From Halopseudomonas phragmitis (GTDB taxonomy: Bacteria > Pseudomonadota > Gammaproteobacteria > Pseudomonadales > Pseudomonadaceae): DNA of 64,000 bases. The notes beneath the pieces are model-generated. The model was not told where the DNA came from, searched no databases, and saw only the letters and a list, made by a program, of their open reading frames with translations. The DNA is taken from assembly GCF_002056295.1 (NCBI RefSeq), contig NZ_CP020100.1:2193501-2257500 (forward strand). The letters are read 5' to 3'. Below, piece by piece: positions 25,237 to 36,508 of this stretch (its first letter is position 1; each line of letters begins with the position of its first letter). The position numbers and the translations under genes were made by a program.

Positions 25237-26421
25237 ATGGGCATGCACGGAAGTCTGAGCGAACAGGCCTGTACCGGACTGATTCTGTCCGGCGGCGGTG
25301 CTCGGGCGGCCTATCAGGCCGGGGTGCTCTCGGTGGTTGCCGGGCTGCTGCCCGATCATTCAAGGAATCCGTTCCCGGTGATCTGTGGCACGTCTGCCGG
25401 GGCGATTAATGCCTTGGCGCTGGCTACTCATGCCGATGATTTCAGTGCCGGGGTCGAGCGGATGCTGGAGGTGTGGTCTGAGTTCCGCTGCCATCAGGTC
25501 TATCGCACCGACTGGCTGTGCCTGCTGGTTCAGGCCTGGCGCTGGAGTCGGGCCAATTTGCTGGGCTGGGGTGGGCGCCAGCCGACTTCACTGCTGGACA
25601 ACAGTCCATTGCGCGAGCTTCTGGCCAGCCGGCTGTCCTTTCACAAGATTGAACAGGCGCTGCAGAGTGGGTACTTGCGGGCCGTATCGGTCAGTGCCTT
25701 TGGATATCAGTCGTCGGAGTCGGTATGTTTTTATCAGGGCCATGAGCGCATTGTGCCCTGGAGCCGTCATCGTCGGGTTGGGGTGCAGACCCAGTTGGGC
25801 CTGGAGCATTTGATGGCTTCGGCAGCCATCCCTCTGGTGTTTCCGCCGGTGCTGATCAATCGCGAATGGTATGGCGACGGTGCGGTGCGTCAGCGGACGC
25901 CTGTCAGTCCGGCGCTGCACCTGGGAGCCAACCGGGTACTGATCATCGGGGTGTCGGACAACCTGAGTCAGCGCGAGGCGGCTGGTGGTCGGCGTGGTCC
26001 GCGCTTGCGTACAGCGCTGCCGCCGACGCTGGCACAGATTGGTGGACACCTGCTCAACAGCACCTTCGTTGACCACTTGGAGGCCGATGTCGAGTTGCTC
26101 GAACGGCTCAATCGGTTGTCAGGCTATCTGCCGCTGGCGGCCCGCCAGCATGGCAAGGGTGTGCGCCCGGTGGAAGTGCAGATCATCTCGCCCAGCGAGC
26201 CGCTGGATGTGATTGCCAGCCGCCATCGTAAGGCGCTGCCGGCAGGGCTGCGGGCCTTCATGCGCGGCAGTGGTGCAACCCGGGCTTCGGGTGGCAGTGC
26301 CTTGAGTTACCTGTTGTTCGAGGCTGAGTATTGCCAGGAGCTGATTGAGCTGGGGCGCAAGGATGCCTTAGCCCAGCGTGAAGCCTTGCAGAGGTTTCTC
26401 GGACTATATTGCCCTTTGTAG
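25237..26421 (+). CDS. Patatin-like phospholipase
   Basis: Predicted cytoplasmic Ser-Asp dyad lipid acyl hydrolase of 394 residues. Oxyanion glycines are in LSGGGARAAYQAG, the nucleophile elbow in CGTSAGAINA and the catalytic aspartate in YGDGAVRQ. A C-terminal helical extension follows. No signal peptide or beta-barrel, so not the secreted PlpD type. Two bases separate it from the lpxL stop, so the genes are co-transcribed and probably coupled. This hints at a role in membrane lipid turnover, but the substrate is unknown. Confidence 0.88.
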   Translation: MGMHGSLSEQACTGLILSGGGARAAYQAGVLSVVAGLLPDHSRNPFPVICGTSAGAINALALATHADDFSAGVERMLEVWSEFRCHQVYRTDWLCLLVQAWRWSRANLLGWGGRQPTSLLDNSPLRELLASRLSFHKIEQALQSGYLRAVSVSAFGYQSSESVCFYQGHERIVPWSRHRRVGVQTQLGLEHLMASAAIPLVFPPVLINREWYGDGAVRQRTPVSPALHLGANRVLIIGVSDNLSQREAAGGRRGPRLRTALPPTLAQIGGHLLNSTFVDHLEADVELLERLNRLSGYLPLAARQHGKGVRPVEVQIISPSEPLDVIASRHRKALPAGLRAFMRGSGATRASGGSALSYLLFEAEYCQELIELGRKDALAQREALQRFLGLYCPL

Positions 26422-26450
26422 GGCTGGTGGGAACGGGGCTCCCACCAGCC
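26422..26450. terminator. Bidirectional hairpin between patatin gene and rapA
   Basis: A perfect 11-base stem (GGCTGGTGGGA / TCCCACCAGCC) with a 7-base loop, directly after the patatin stop and 8 bases before the rapA stop. No U-tract on either side; placement between convergent genes supports a terminator. Confidence 0.6.
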
Positions 26451-26457
26451 CAGAGAG

Positions 26458-29298
26458 CTACCCGGCAAGCAGAATGCGAATGGCGTCCAGCCGCACCTTG
26501 GCCTGGCGCAGGGTTTGCTCGCCAACCTGTTTCTGTTGCTCCAGAGCCTGGATTTCCGCCGGTTTGACCAGTGGGTTGACCGCTGCCAGAGCCTTCAGAC
26601 GCTCGATTTCCTCATCCATCTGCTGGCTGTATTGGTTCGCCGCGCTGTCGACCAACTCATAGTGCTGCAGATCGGCCAATGCCTCGGCGCGGTCAAGCAG
26701 GCGCTCGACCACCTCTCGCTGGCTTTTGGCAACCTTGCTGGCCAGGTGCTTGGGCAGTTGTTCAAGTTGCGCATCGAGGGTGTCGAAGCTGACCTTGGCG
26801 GCCAGATCGTGACCGTTGCTATCGAGCAGGCAACGGACCGGTGTGGGCGGCAGGAAACGGTGTAGTTGCAGATGCCTTGGGGCAATGGCCTCGCTGACGA
26901 ACAGGCATTCGAGCAGCAGGGTTCCAGGTTTGAGCGCTTTGTTCTTGAGCAGGGCAACCGCGCTGTTGCCCATGCTGCCCGATAGCACCAGATCCATGCC
27001 TCCCTGGAGCATCGGATGCTCCCAGGTGATGAACTGCATGTCCTCGCGGGTCAGGGCAGTTTCGCGATCATAAGTGATGGTCACGCCTTCATCGTCACCC
27101 AGCGGGAATCCGGCGTCGAGCATGCGCTCGCCAGGGCGCAGGACCAGCGCATTGTCGGAATGGTCTTCGCTGTCGATACCGAACACATCGAACAGTCGTT
27201 CCATATAAATAGCCAATTGCGGGTCGTGGTCCTGCCGTTCGATCTGGGCAATCATGCGCTCGGCATCGCCATGGCCGCGTGAGTGGATTTCCAGCAGGCG
27301 GTCGCGACCGTCGTGCAGTTCCTGCTCCAAGGCCTGGCGGGCATCGCCAGCTTCCTGGATCAGGGCTTCCCAGTCACTGTCGTCCGGGTGATCCAGATGT
27401 GCGAGCAATCGGGTGCCGAACTGGTGTTGCAGGGTATTGCCAGTTGGGCAGGTGGCGAGGAAGGCATTCAGGGCCCGGTGATACCAGTCGAACAGGCGTT
27501 CCTGGGCCGTGCCTTCCAGGTAGGGGATATGCAGTTGAATTGTTTGGCGCTGGCCAATTCGGTCCAGGCGACCAATGCGCTGCTCCAGCAGGTCAGGGTG
27601 ATTGGGCAGATCGAACATCACCAGGTGATGGGCGAACTGGAAGTTGCGGCCCTCACTGCCAATCTCTGAGCAGATCATCACCTGGGCACCAAACTCTTCG
27701 TCGGCAAAGAAGGCAGCCGCCCGGTCCCGCTCGACAATGCTCATGCCTTCGTGGAACACAGTGGCCGGGGTGCCGCTGCGCAGACGCAGGGCATCATCCA
27801 GATCCAGTGCCGTTTCAGCATGGGCGCAGATCACCAGTACTTTGCTGCGCTTGAGCATTTTTAAGGTGTCTATCAGCCACTCAACCCGGGGGTCGTCCTG
27901 CCACCAGGCAGCTTCCTCGGCGCTGGTTTGTCCTTGCAGGGCTGTTTCCGGATACAGCGCGGCACGGCCCTCAATATCGGTGTAGATGCCTGGGCACGGG
28001 AGCGGGTAGGGGTGCAGTTGCCGCTCAGGGAAACCGGCGATTGCCGCGCGGGTGTTGCGATACAGCACTCGACCGGTGCCATGACGGTCGAGCAACTGAC
28101 GAATCAGGCTGTCGCGGGCGGCTTCGCCGGCCTCGCCTGGCTGTTCCAGGTTGGCCAGCAAGGCGCTGGCGCTGTCACCCAGCCAGTTGATCATGGTTTG
28201 TTGGTCGCTGGCGCTCAATGACTGGCCGTCGAGCAGGCGCTGGACTGCTTCGGCAACTGGGCGGTAGCCGGCACTTTCGGCGCGAAAGGCTTCCAGGTCA
28301 TGGAACCGGTCCGGATCAAGCAGGCGCAGGCGGGCGAAGTGGCTGGCCTGGCCCAGTTGTTCTGGGGTTGCGGTCAGCAGCAGGACGCCGGGAATCAATC
28401 GGGCCAGGGTTTCCACCAGTTGGTATTCGGGGCTGGCCTGTTCTTCGTGCCAGACCAAGTGGTGGGCTTCATCGACCACCAGCAGGTCCCAGTCGCTGGC
28501 CAGCAGCCAGTCATGTATCTGGGGCCGTAGTTGCAACAGCTCCAGAGAGACCAGGGCCAGTTGCTCTTCTTCAAAGGGGTTGTCCTCGGCGCCCTGGCAG
28601 CGATCATCATTGAACAGGGCAAAGCGCAGGTTGAAGCGCCGACGCATTTCCACCAGCCATTGGTGCTGGAGGTTTTCCGGTACCAGAATCAGGATCCGCC
28701 GGGCGCGCCCGGTCTGCAGTTGACGGTGCAGTACCAGGCCGGCTTCGATGGTTTTGCCCAGGCCAACTTCATCGGCCAGCAGCACTCGCGGGGCAATCCG
28801 GTCTGCCACGTCGCGGGCAATATGAAGCTGGTGTGCGATCGGCTGGGTGCGAACCCCGGACAGGCCAAGCAGTGGTGAGCGTTGGGTCCGGCAGTAGTGA
28901 CGCAGGCTTTCGTAGCGCAGACTGAACCAGGCCAGCGGATCGATCTGACTGGCGAACAGGCGATCGCTGGCCAGGCGGAACTGGATGAAGTTATCCAGCA
29001 TGGTTTCGGCGAATTCGGTCTGGCTGCCATTGTCGCGCAGGCCGCTGTATACCAGCAGGCCGCTGTCTTCGCGGACATCGCTGACGGTCAGGGTCCAGCC
29101 CTCGTGGTGGCTGATCTGATCCCCTGGTGAAAAGCGCACGCGGGTCAGCGGTGCGTTGCGCAGTGCATAGTGACGGGTTTCGCCGCTGGCAGGAAACAGC
29201 AGTACTACCAAGCGTTCATCCTGTGACAAGACCGTGCCCAGCCCCAGTTCCGATTCACTGTCACTGACCCAGCGTTGCCCAGGAGTGAATACTGTCAT
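26458..29298 (-). CDS. rapA: RNA polymerase-associated helicase-like ATPase RapA
   Basis: Swi2/Snf2 ATPase that binds RNA polymerase and promotes its recycling. 946 residues: N-terminal Tudor-like domains ([15 protein letters not shown]...), Walker A-type [24 protein letters not shown] box, [12 protein letters not shown], and helicase C-terminal motifs ([35 protein letters not shown]). Length agrees with E. coli RapA (968). Confidence 0.95.
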   Translation of the reverse strand: MTVFTPGQRWVSDSESELGLGTVLSQDERLVVLLFPASGETRHYALRNAPLTRVRFSPGDQISHHEGWTLTVSDVREDSGLLVYSGLRDNGSQTEFAETMLDNFIQFRLASDRLFASQIDPLAWFSLRYESLRHYCRTQRSPLLGLSGVRTQPIAHQLHIARDVADRIAPRVLLADEVGLGKTIEAGLVLHRQLQTGRARRILILVPENLQHQWLVEMRRRFNLRFALFNDDRCQGAEDNPFEEEQLALVSLELLQLRPQIHDWLLASDWDLLVVDEAHHLVWHEEQASPEYQLVETLARLIPGVLLLTATPEQLGQASHFARLRLLDPDRFHDLEAFRAESAGYRPVAEAVQRLLDGQSLSASDQQTMINWLGDSASALLANLEQPGEAGEAARDSLIRQLLDRHGTGRVLYRNTRAAIAGFPERQLHPYPLPCPGIYTDIEGRAALYPETALQGQTSAEEAAWWQDDPRVEWLIDTLKMLKRSKVLVICAHAETALDLDDALRLRSGTPATVFHEGMSIVERDRAAAFFADEEFGAQVMICSEIGSEGRNFQFAHHLVMFDLPNHPDLLEQRIGRLDRIGQRQTIQLHIPYLEGTAQERLFDWYHRALNAFLATCPTGNTLQHQFGTRLLAHLDHPDDSDWEALIQEAGDARQALEQELHDGRDRLLEIHSRGHGDAERMIAQIERQDHDPQLAIYMERLFDVFGIDSEDHSDNALVLRPGERMLDAGFPLGDDEGVTITYDRETALTREDMQFITWEHPMLQGGMDLVLSGSMGNSAVALLKNKALKPGTLLLECLFVSEAIAPRHLQLHRFLPPTPVRCLLDSNGHDLAAKVSFDTLDAQLEQLPKHLASKVAKSQREVVERLLDRAEALADLQHYELVDSAANQYSQQMDEEIERLKALAAVNPLVKPAEIQALEQQKQVGEQTLRQAKVRLDAIRILLAG

Positions 29299-29551
29299 GT
29301 GCTGCTCCTACCCGTCTGCAAAAAAGGGCGCTATGGTAACCGATAGGCCGAGCCTCACAAACCGCTGTCTGGCCTTGTTTTTAATAAGGTTGCCAAGGGC
29401 AGTGTGTTGTCCGGTTTTGTCGGTTGCGTCACAGGTTTGGGGATAAAGCTTGCGTGGTTGCTGTCGATAGATAGAAGAGTAGTTCAGTGCTGATGGTCGG
29501 CGGCACTTTATGTCGTTCTCGGAAATCCGTTCCGACCGTACGAGGTGAGCC
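29299..29551. other. Divergent region between rapA and a small ORF
   Basis: 253 bases without a gene. It must hold the rapA promoter and that of the small gene at 29552; no clear -35/-10 pair or palindrome stands out. Confidence 0.4.
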
Positions 29552-29821
29552 ATGCTGATTCCCGGGCTCCCGAACGTGGGAGCGCAACAAGACGTGATCA
29601 AGCCCAAGCGCCAGGTCCAGCCGACGGCGGAAACCGGGCCGACTCGCGAGGCCGTGGACGACAAATATCTGGAAAGGCGTCAACGCGATATTGGCCACTT
29701 GCCCGAGCGGCGCCGCAGCCGCCGGCGCAGGCTGGGAGAGGCTGATGCCGAGTCAGGCGCTGCGACGGTTGAGCCGGTTGAGTTGCCCAGCAAAGGCTTG
29801 TTGATTGACATCGAAGTCTGA
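29552..29821 (+). CDS. Small hypothetical protein, 89 residues
   Basis: Starts MLIPGLPNVGAQQDVIKPKR after an AGGTGAG ribosome site. The middle is very basic (PERRRSRRRRLGE) and the C-terminus hydrophobic (GLLIDIEV). No signal peptide, membrane segment or domain I recognise. It is the first of three small same-strand ORFs (29552, 29863, 30131). The composition would suit a nucleic-acid or protein-binding accessory protein; no function is claimed. Confidence 0.7.
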   Translation: MLIPGLPNVGAQQDVIKPKRQVQPTAETGPTREAVDDKYLERRQRDIGHLPERRRSRRRRLGEADAESGAATVEPVELPSKGLLIDIEV

Positions 29822-29862
29822 GCCGGTGGTAGTCTGTAAGGGACAATTGCAGGTGACCTATC

Positions 29863-30039
29863 ATGGATAAACCCCAGCAACCCGCCATCATTGATTTTGA
29901 TGAAGCACGCCGCGAACGTATTCACGACATTCACGAGGCCAGGCTGCAGCAGGTGCGCTCGGCCTTTGAGCAAGCCTTCCCGCTCAAGAGCAAGCCCGCC
30001 AAGCCGGCTCGCGGCAAGAAGAAATCCCGCAAACGTTAG
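29863..30039 (+). CDS. Small basic hypothetical protein, 58 residues
   Basis: Reads MDKPQQPAIIDFDEARRERI, a predicted amphipathic helix (DIHEARLQQVRSAFEQAF), then a lysine/arginine-rich tail (KSKPAKPARGKKKSRKR). It begins 41 bases after the 89-residue ORF and is closed by a strong intrinsic terminator at 30057-30084, which supports it as a real 3' gene. The basic tail suggests nucleic-acid contact. Function unknown. Confidence 0.65.
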   Translation: MDKPQQPAIIDFDEARRERIHDIHEARLQQVRSAFEQAFPLKSKPAKPARGKKKSRKR

Positions 30040-30053
30040 AAAAGTTCGCAAAA

Positions 30054-30095
30054 TTGATCCGGGTCAATAACCCGGATTTTTTTTGTGGATATTCT
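30054..30095 (+). promoter_or_regulatory. Anr/FNR-type promoter of ccoM
   Basis: TTGAT-N4-GTCAA at 30054-30067 (one mismatch to TTGAT-N4-ATCAA). A -10 box TATTCT lies at 30090-30095. If transcription starts near 30102 the box is centred at -41.5, the class II geometry for FNR-type activators. It overlaps the terminator of the preceding gene. Confidence 0.65.
30057..30084 (+). terminator. Intrinsic terminator after the 58-residue ORF
   Basis: An 8-base perfect stem ATCCGGGT / ACCCGGAT with loop CAATA, merging into eight T. It shares bases with the Anr box. Confidence 0.88.
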
Positions 30096-30130
30096 GCAAT
30101 CGTTGATGGACGCAAGGTGGGGAGAAGCCC

Positions 30131-30253
30131 ATGTATATCGATGATGCAGTGATTGCCGGTGTGTTGACGGTTGGTTTGATGATCGCGTTCTTGGGAGGGG
30201 TCGGTTATTTCATCTGGTCCGATAGTCGCAAGGCCAAGAACAAGCGTTCCTGA
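30131..30253 (+). CDS. ccoM: cbb3-type cytochrome oxidase small subunit CcoM
   Basis: A 40-residue protein (MYIDDAVIAGVLTVGLMIAF...) with one membrane helix (about residues 7-28), then FIWSDSRKAKNKRS. The pattern matches the CcoM subunit described for the Pseudomonas stutzeri cbb3 oxidase, which stabilises the complex. Ribosome site GGGGAGAA 8 bases before the ATG. An upstream Anr-type box at a plausible -41.5 supports expression under low oxygen, as expected for a cbb3 part. The ccoNOQP genes are not in this window. The assignment rests on recall of a short sequence, so it is good but not certain. Confidence 0.8.
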   Translation: MYIDDAVIAGVLTVGLMIAFLGGVGYFIWSDSRKAKNKRS

Positions 30254-30296
30254 GTAGGCCTCAATGGTTTTCAAGTGCATGGCTCGCAAGGCCTTT

Positions 30297-30330
30297 GGCG
30301 GTCACCTTCTGGGTTGACCGCCTTTTTTTT
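30297..30330 (+). terminator. Intrinsic terminator after ccoM
   Basis: Stem GGCGGTCA / TGACCGCC (30297-30304, 30315-30322) with a 10-base loop, followed by eight T. Confidence 0.92.
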
Positions 30331-30365
30331 GTTGCTGGTGGTAGTGGGTGGGTGTGGCTGTGATA

Positions 30366-30381
30366 CTGTATATAAATACAG
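30366..30381 (+). promoter_or_regulatory. LexA (SOS) box
   Basis: CTGTATATAAATACAG, matching the gammaproteobacterial LexA consensus CTGTATATATATACAG at all but one position, with flanking A/T symmetry. It lies 15 bases before the ATG of the radical SAM gene and would cover its promoter or transcription start. Confidence 0.9.
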
Positions 30382-30396
30382 TTATTGAGGTTTGCC

Positions 30397-31455
30397 ATGA
30401 CTTCTCAATACCAATCGGGGCGCGGTGCCCAGGCTAACCCGGTCAATCGTTTTGCCCCGCTGCACAGCGAATCTTGTGATGACGGCTGGTTCCAGGAGTT
30501 GCCTGAACGCTGCGTGACTGAGGTGCGCGAAGAACAGTCGCGGCACATCATCAGCCGTAACAACTCGCCGGACTTGCCATTTGATCGCTCGCTCAATCCA
30601 TATCGAGGTTGTGAGCACGGTTGTATCTACTGTTACGCCCGACCAAGTCATGCCTATTGGGATCTGTCGCCGGGGCTTGATTTCGAGACCCGGTTGATTG
30701 CCCGCACCAATGCCGTTGACTTGCTGGAACAGGAGCTGTCACGGCCTGGCTACAGTTGTGCGCCAATCAATCTGGGAGCCAATACTGATCCTTATCAGCC
30801 AATCGAACGCAACTACCGCCTGACTCGAAGGTGTCTTGAGGTGTTGTTGCGCTATCGCCATCCGCTGACCCTGGTTACAAAAGGGGCTTTGGTGTTGCGT
30901 GATCTGGATCTGCTCGTGGCTCTGGCTGAGCGGCGTCTGGTCCGGGTGATGATCAGTCTGACTACCTTGGACGATGACCTGAAGCGCAGACTAGAGCCGC
31001 GCGCGGCTTCTCCAGCGGCGCGTCTGCGGGTAATTCGCGCGCTGCGTGAGCGGGGGGTCCCGGTTGGGGTGCTGTGCTCGCCGATGATTCCGCAGATCAA
31101 TGATCATGAGTTGGAGCATCTGCTGGACGCGGCGGTGGCGGCTGGTGCCGACAGTGCCGGCTATATGCTGTTGCGTTTGCCGCGTGAGGTGGCAAGCCTG
31201 TTTCAGGACTGGCTAGAACAGCATTATCCGGGCAAGACCGAGCATGTACTGAGTCTGTTGCGCCAGTCGCGTGGTGGCCAACTTTATGATGCCAGCTTTG
31301 GTAAGCGCTTTCGCGGTGAGGGGCCGTTTGCCGAGTTGCTGGCCCAGCGCTTTCAGTTGGCCTGTCGGCGTCTGGGGCTGCAACGGGCGCAGGGTAGCAG
31401 CGAGCTGGATTGTTCGCAGTTTGCCCCGCCAGGTCGACAAATGGGGTTGTTTTGA
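30397..31455 (+). CDS. PA0069-family radical SAM protein
   Basis: 352 residues with the radical-SAM cluster motif CEHGCIYCYAR (CxxxCxxC), GANTDPYQPIE, TKGALVLRDLDLL and MISLTTLDDDL, the signatures of the SplB-like (spore photoproduct lyase-related) group. Start taken at ATG 30397 with GAGG six bases upstream; a TTG four codons earlier is less likely. The LexA box at 30366-30381 makes it an SOS gene; its P. aeruginosa counterpart PA0069 is also reported in the LexA regulon. A DNA-repair function is therefore likely, but no reaction has been established that I know of. Confidence 0.88.
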   Translation: MTSQYQSGRGAQANPVNRFAPLHSESCDDGWFQELPERCVTEVREEQSRHIISRNNSPDLPFDRSLNPYRGCEHGCIYCYARPSHAYWDLSPGLDFETRLIARTNAVDLLEQELSRPGYSCAPINLGANTDPYQPIERNYRLTRRCLEVLLRYRHPLTLVTKGALVLRDLDLLVALAERRLVRVMISLTTLDDDLKRRLEPRAASPAARLRVIRALRERGVPVGVLCSPMIPQINDHELEHLLDAAVAAGADSAGYMLLRLPREVASLFQDWLEQHYPGKTEHVLSLLRQSRGGQLYDASFGKRFRGEGPFAELLAQRFQLACRRLGLQRAQGSSELDCSQFAPPGRQMGLF

Positions 31456-31500
31456 ATGTCAGTGACGGTAGCTAGGGTCTGAGCGCAGTAGAATAGTGGC

Positions 31501-32118
31501 ATGACTACTTTATCCAAGCGTCCTCGCTGTCAGCGCTGCCAGCGCCCTCTTGATCACTGCCTGTGTCCCTGGATACCCGACCTGGAGTCTCGCACGCGAG
31601 TGCTGATTATCCAGCACCCGAGCGAACGCCAGCATGCGCTCAATACTGCACGCCTGCTGGCTCTGGGGCTGCGTCAGTGCCAATTGCTGGTGGTGGAGCG
31701 GTTGGATGATCAGCCCGAGTGGCAGGCCTGGCTACGTGACTCGAACTGGCGTACCGAACTGCTGTTCCCAGGGCCGGATGTGCCGCTGCTGAGTGCCGCG
31801 GTGGAAGATTCGCGCCCGCGACAATTGGTGTTGCTCGATGGCACTTGGCGCAAGGCCCGCAAGCTGCTGTATCTCAATCCGCTGCTGCAGGAGTTGCCAA
31901 GGGTGGCGCTGCCAGTTGCCGGCAAGAGCCGGTACCGGTTGCGCAAGGCGCCTTCGGCCGAATCCCTGGCAACCATTGAGGCTGGTGTTCTGGCCTTGAG
32001 CCTGATCGAACCGCAAACGGACTTCTCTCCCCTGCTAAAGCCCTTCGAGCGAATGATCGAGGGGCAGATTCAGGCCATGGGCCTGGATACCTATCATGCG
32101 CATCACCCCCATCAGTGA
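31501..32118 (+). CDS. tapT: tRNA-uridine aminocarboxypropyltransferase, DTW domain (TapT/YfiP-like)
   Basis: Transfers the aminocarboxypropyl group of SAM to a uridine (acp3U47) of tRNA. 205 residues: N-terminal zinc-finger-like cysteines (CQRCQRPLDHCLCPW), then the family segment VLIIQHPSERQHALNTARLLAL, and the D-x-T-W core in LLDGTWRKARKLL. SRYRLRKAP and SLATIEA complete the DTW family pattern. Its stop codon lies inside a perfect inverted repeat (32104-32130). Confidence 0.88.
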   Translation: MTTLSKRPRCQRCQRPLDHCLCPWIPDLESRTRVLIIQHPSERQHALNTARLLALGLRQCQLLVVERLDDQPEWQAWLRDSNWRTELLFPGPDVPLLSAAVEDSRPRQLVLLDGTWRKARKLLYLNPLLQELPRVALPVAGKSRYRLRKAPSAESLATIEAGVLALSLIEPQTDFSPLLKPFERMIEGQIQAMGLDTYHAHHPHQ

Positions 32119-32130
32119 CTGATGGGGGTG
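32104..32130 (+). terminator. Perfect inverted repeat over the tapT stop codon
   Basis: CACCCCCATCAGT-G-ACTGATGGGGGTG: 13 paired positions around a single centre base. The tapT TGA (32116-32118) sits at the apex. No U-tract follows. Possible terminator or mRNA 3'-end stabiliser. Confidence 0.5.
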
Positions 32131-32260
32131 GCCCATTCGCCGCAGTGATGTTGCCCATCTTTGCTCATCAGCCGGGTTTTCAGTCGCTAGACTGAGGCCA
32201 TACAAAAACAAGAACTCAATCGCCGAATTATGGCGAACTGCTGCGATTAGAGAGGCATTT

Positions 32261-33082
32261 ATGCAATTGACTGGGCAACGAGTGGTGATCACTGGAGCGG
32301 GTAGTGGGTTGGGCCGGGAGCTGGCTCTGCGCTATGCACGCGAAGGCGCCAGGCTGCTATTGGCCGATATTCAGGATGAGGGCTTGAAGCAAACCCGGGC
32401 GCTGGTCGAAGCATCTGGTGGTTGGGCGTTGACTCAGCGCTGCGATGTACGCGATTTCAGTCAGTTGGCGGCGTTGGCCCAGACCTGTCAGGAGCGCCTG
32501 GGTGGTGTCGAGGTACTGATCAACAATGCCGGAGTGGCTTCTGGAGGATTTTTCTGGGATCTGTCGCTTGAGGATTGGGATTGGCAGATCAGCATCAACC
32601 TGATGGGCGTAGTCAAGGGCTGCAAGGCGTTCATGCCAATGCTGACCGAGCAGCGCCAGGGCCAGATCATCAATATTGCTTCGATGGCGGCACTGATGCA
32701 GTCACCTGGGATGAGCAACTACAACGTAGCCAAAGCTGGTGTTGTGGCCTTGTCGGAAAGCCTGCTGGCCGAGCTGCGTCCGCTGGGCATCAAGGTCAGT
32801 GTGGTGTGTCCGTCGTTCTTTCAGACCAATCTGCTGGACTCCTTCCGCGGCCCGGACCAACAGAGCAAGCAGCAAGTGGCCAAACTTTTGGAAAGCTCGC
32901 CCATTACTGCGGCCGAGGTGGCCGACATCATTTATCGGGAAAGTCAGGCCGATCAGTTCATGATCCTGCCGCACGAGGCTGGCAAACAGGCCTGGGCGCT
33001 CAAACAGGCCGACCCGCAGGTCATTTACGACGATATGGCACGCCTTGCGTCGAAAAAAATGGGTTTGCCGCTGGCCGAATAA
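32261..33082 (+). CDS. SDR-family oxidoreductase
   Basis: 273-residue short-chain dehydrogenase. Cofactor motif TGAGSGLG, adenine-pocket LLADIQDE (an acidic end to beta2 suggests NAD rather than NADP, though not decisive), NNAG, catalytic Ser in IINIASMAAL, and YNVAK for the Tyr/Lys pair. Substrate unknown. Ribosome site GAGAGG. It occupies the position upstream of argR where P. aeruginosa carries the aot arginine transporter genes. Confidence 0.88.
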   Translation: MQLTGQRVVITGAGSGLGRELALRYAREGARLLLADIQDEGLKQTRALVEASGGWALTQRCDVRDFSQLAALAQTCQERLGGVEVLINNAGVASGGFFWDLSLEDWDWQISINLMGVVKGCKAFMPMLTEQRQGQIINIASMAALMQSPGMSNYNVAKAGVVALSESLLAELRPLGIKVSVVCPSFFQTNLLDSFRGPDQQSKQQVAKLLESSPITAAEVADIIYRESQADQFMILPHEAGKQAWALKQADPQVIYDDMARLASKKMGLPLAE

Positions 33083-33192
33083 CCGCGCCGCCCCAGTGGC
33101 AGCGCGCTGTGGTTGTGGCACAATGCGTCTTTGACCTGAAAGGGCAGGGCTGAGGCGTATCATGTTGTTCAACTGCGGGCGCGGAGTCACGG

Positions 33193-35468
<2,276 letters not shown>

Positions 35469-35483
35469 TACCCGGAGGCTTTC

Positions 35484-36506
35484 ATGCTGGTCCAACGCCT
35501 GTGCTGTACCGCCGACCTGAGCGCCATTGAAGCGCTGGCCGCCGCCAGTCCTGTGGGGGTGACCTCATTGCCGGCGGACCGTCAGCGGCTGGCCGAGATC
35601 ATTGAAAGCTCTGAAGCGTCAATGGCTGAAGAGGTCGCCTTCAGCGGTGAGGAGCGCTACTTCTTCGTGCTGGAGGATGCTGACAGTGGGCGTCTGGTCG
35701 GCTGTAGCAGTATCATCGCGGCGGCGGGTTTCAGTGAGCCGTTCTATACCTTCCGCAACGAAATGTTCGTGCATGCCTCGCGTGAACTGGGGTTGCACAA
35801 CCGTATTCACGTATTGTCGCTGTGTCATGATCTGACCGGTTACAGCCTGTTGGCCGGGTTTCATCTGCAGCCTGAATACCAGCAGCACTGTTCGGCCATG
35901 GCGCTCAACGCCCGTGGCCGGTTGCTGTTTATGGCCAGTCATCCGCAACGTTTTGCCGAGTCGATTGCGGTCGAGATCGTCGGTATCAGCGATGAGCAGG
36001 GGAATGCGCCGTTCTGGGATGCGGTCGGGAGACATTTCTTCGCGGTCAGCTATAGCGAGGCCGAGCTGATTGGCAGTAGTCGTGGGCGCAGTTTCCTGGC
36101 CGAGCTGATGCCGGGTTATCCGATCTATGTACCGATGCTGTCGGATGAAGCGCAGGAGGTGATTGGTCAGGTTCATCCGTCGGCACAGGGGGTGTTCGAT
36201 ATCCTGCTGCGCGAGGGGTTCGAAACCGACAATTATGTCGATATCTTCGATGGTGGGCCGGTAGTGCATGCCAAAACCGCCGACCTGCTCAGTGTGCGGC
36301 ACAGCTATCAGGCTGCGGTTCAGGTTGGCAAAAGCGCGGGCGGTTCGCAGCGCTGGCTGGTGGCCAATGGTCAGGTTGGCGGTTTCCGGGCCACGATGCT
36401 GGAACTGGACTGGCAGCCTGGGCAGCCGCTAACCCTGGATAATCGTCAGGCCGAGTTGTTGCAGGTGGCCGCCGGTGACGCGGTTCGGTTGGTCAAGGAG
36501 GTCTGA
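35484..36506 (+). CDS. aruF: Arginine N-succinyltransferase alpha subunit (AruF)
   Basis: First committed enzyme of the AST pathway, succinylating the alpha-amino group of arginine or ornithine; in Pseudomonas it works as a heteromer with AruG. 340 residues of the AstA family, with EERYFFVLEDADSGRLVGCSSI, HVLSLCHDLTGYSLLAGF and LMPGYPIYVPMLSDEAQEVIGQVHP. 15 bases after aruC. Confidence 0.92.
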   Translation: MLVQRLCCTADLSAIEALAAASPVGVTSLPADRQRLAEIIESSEASMAEEVAFSGEERYFFVLEDADSGRLVGCSSIIAAAGFSEPFYTFRNEMFVHASRELGLHNRIHVLSLCHDLTGYSLLAGFHLQPEYQQHCSAMALNARGRLLFMASHPQRFAESIAVEIVGISDEQGNAPFWDAVGRHFFAVSYSEAELIGSSRGRSFLAELMPGYPIYVPMLSDEAQEVIGQVHPSAQGVFDILLREGFETDNYVDIFDGGPVVHAKTADLLSVRHSYQAAVQVGKSAGGSQRWLVANGQVGGFRATMLELDWQPGQPLTLDNRQAELLQVAAGDAVRLVKEV

Positions 36507-36508
36507 AT

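Noticed and set aside
24242..25363. A 373-codon open frame on the minus strand
   Set aside because: Antisense to lpxL and the start of the patatin gene; histidine/proline/glutamine-rich shadow of GC-biased coding sequence.
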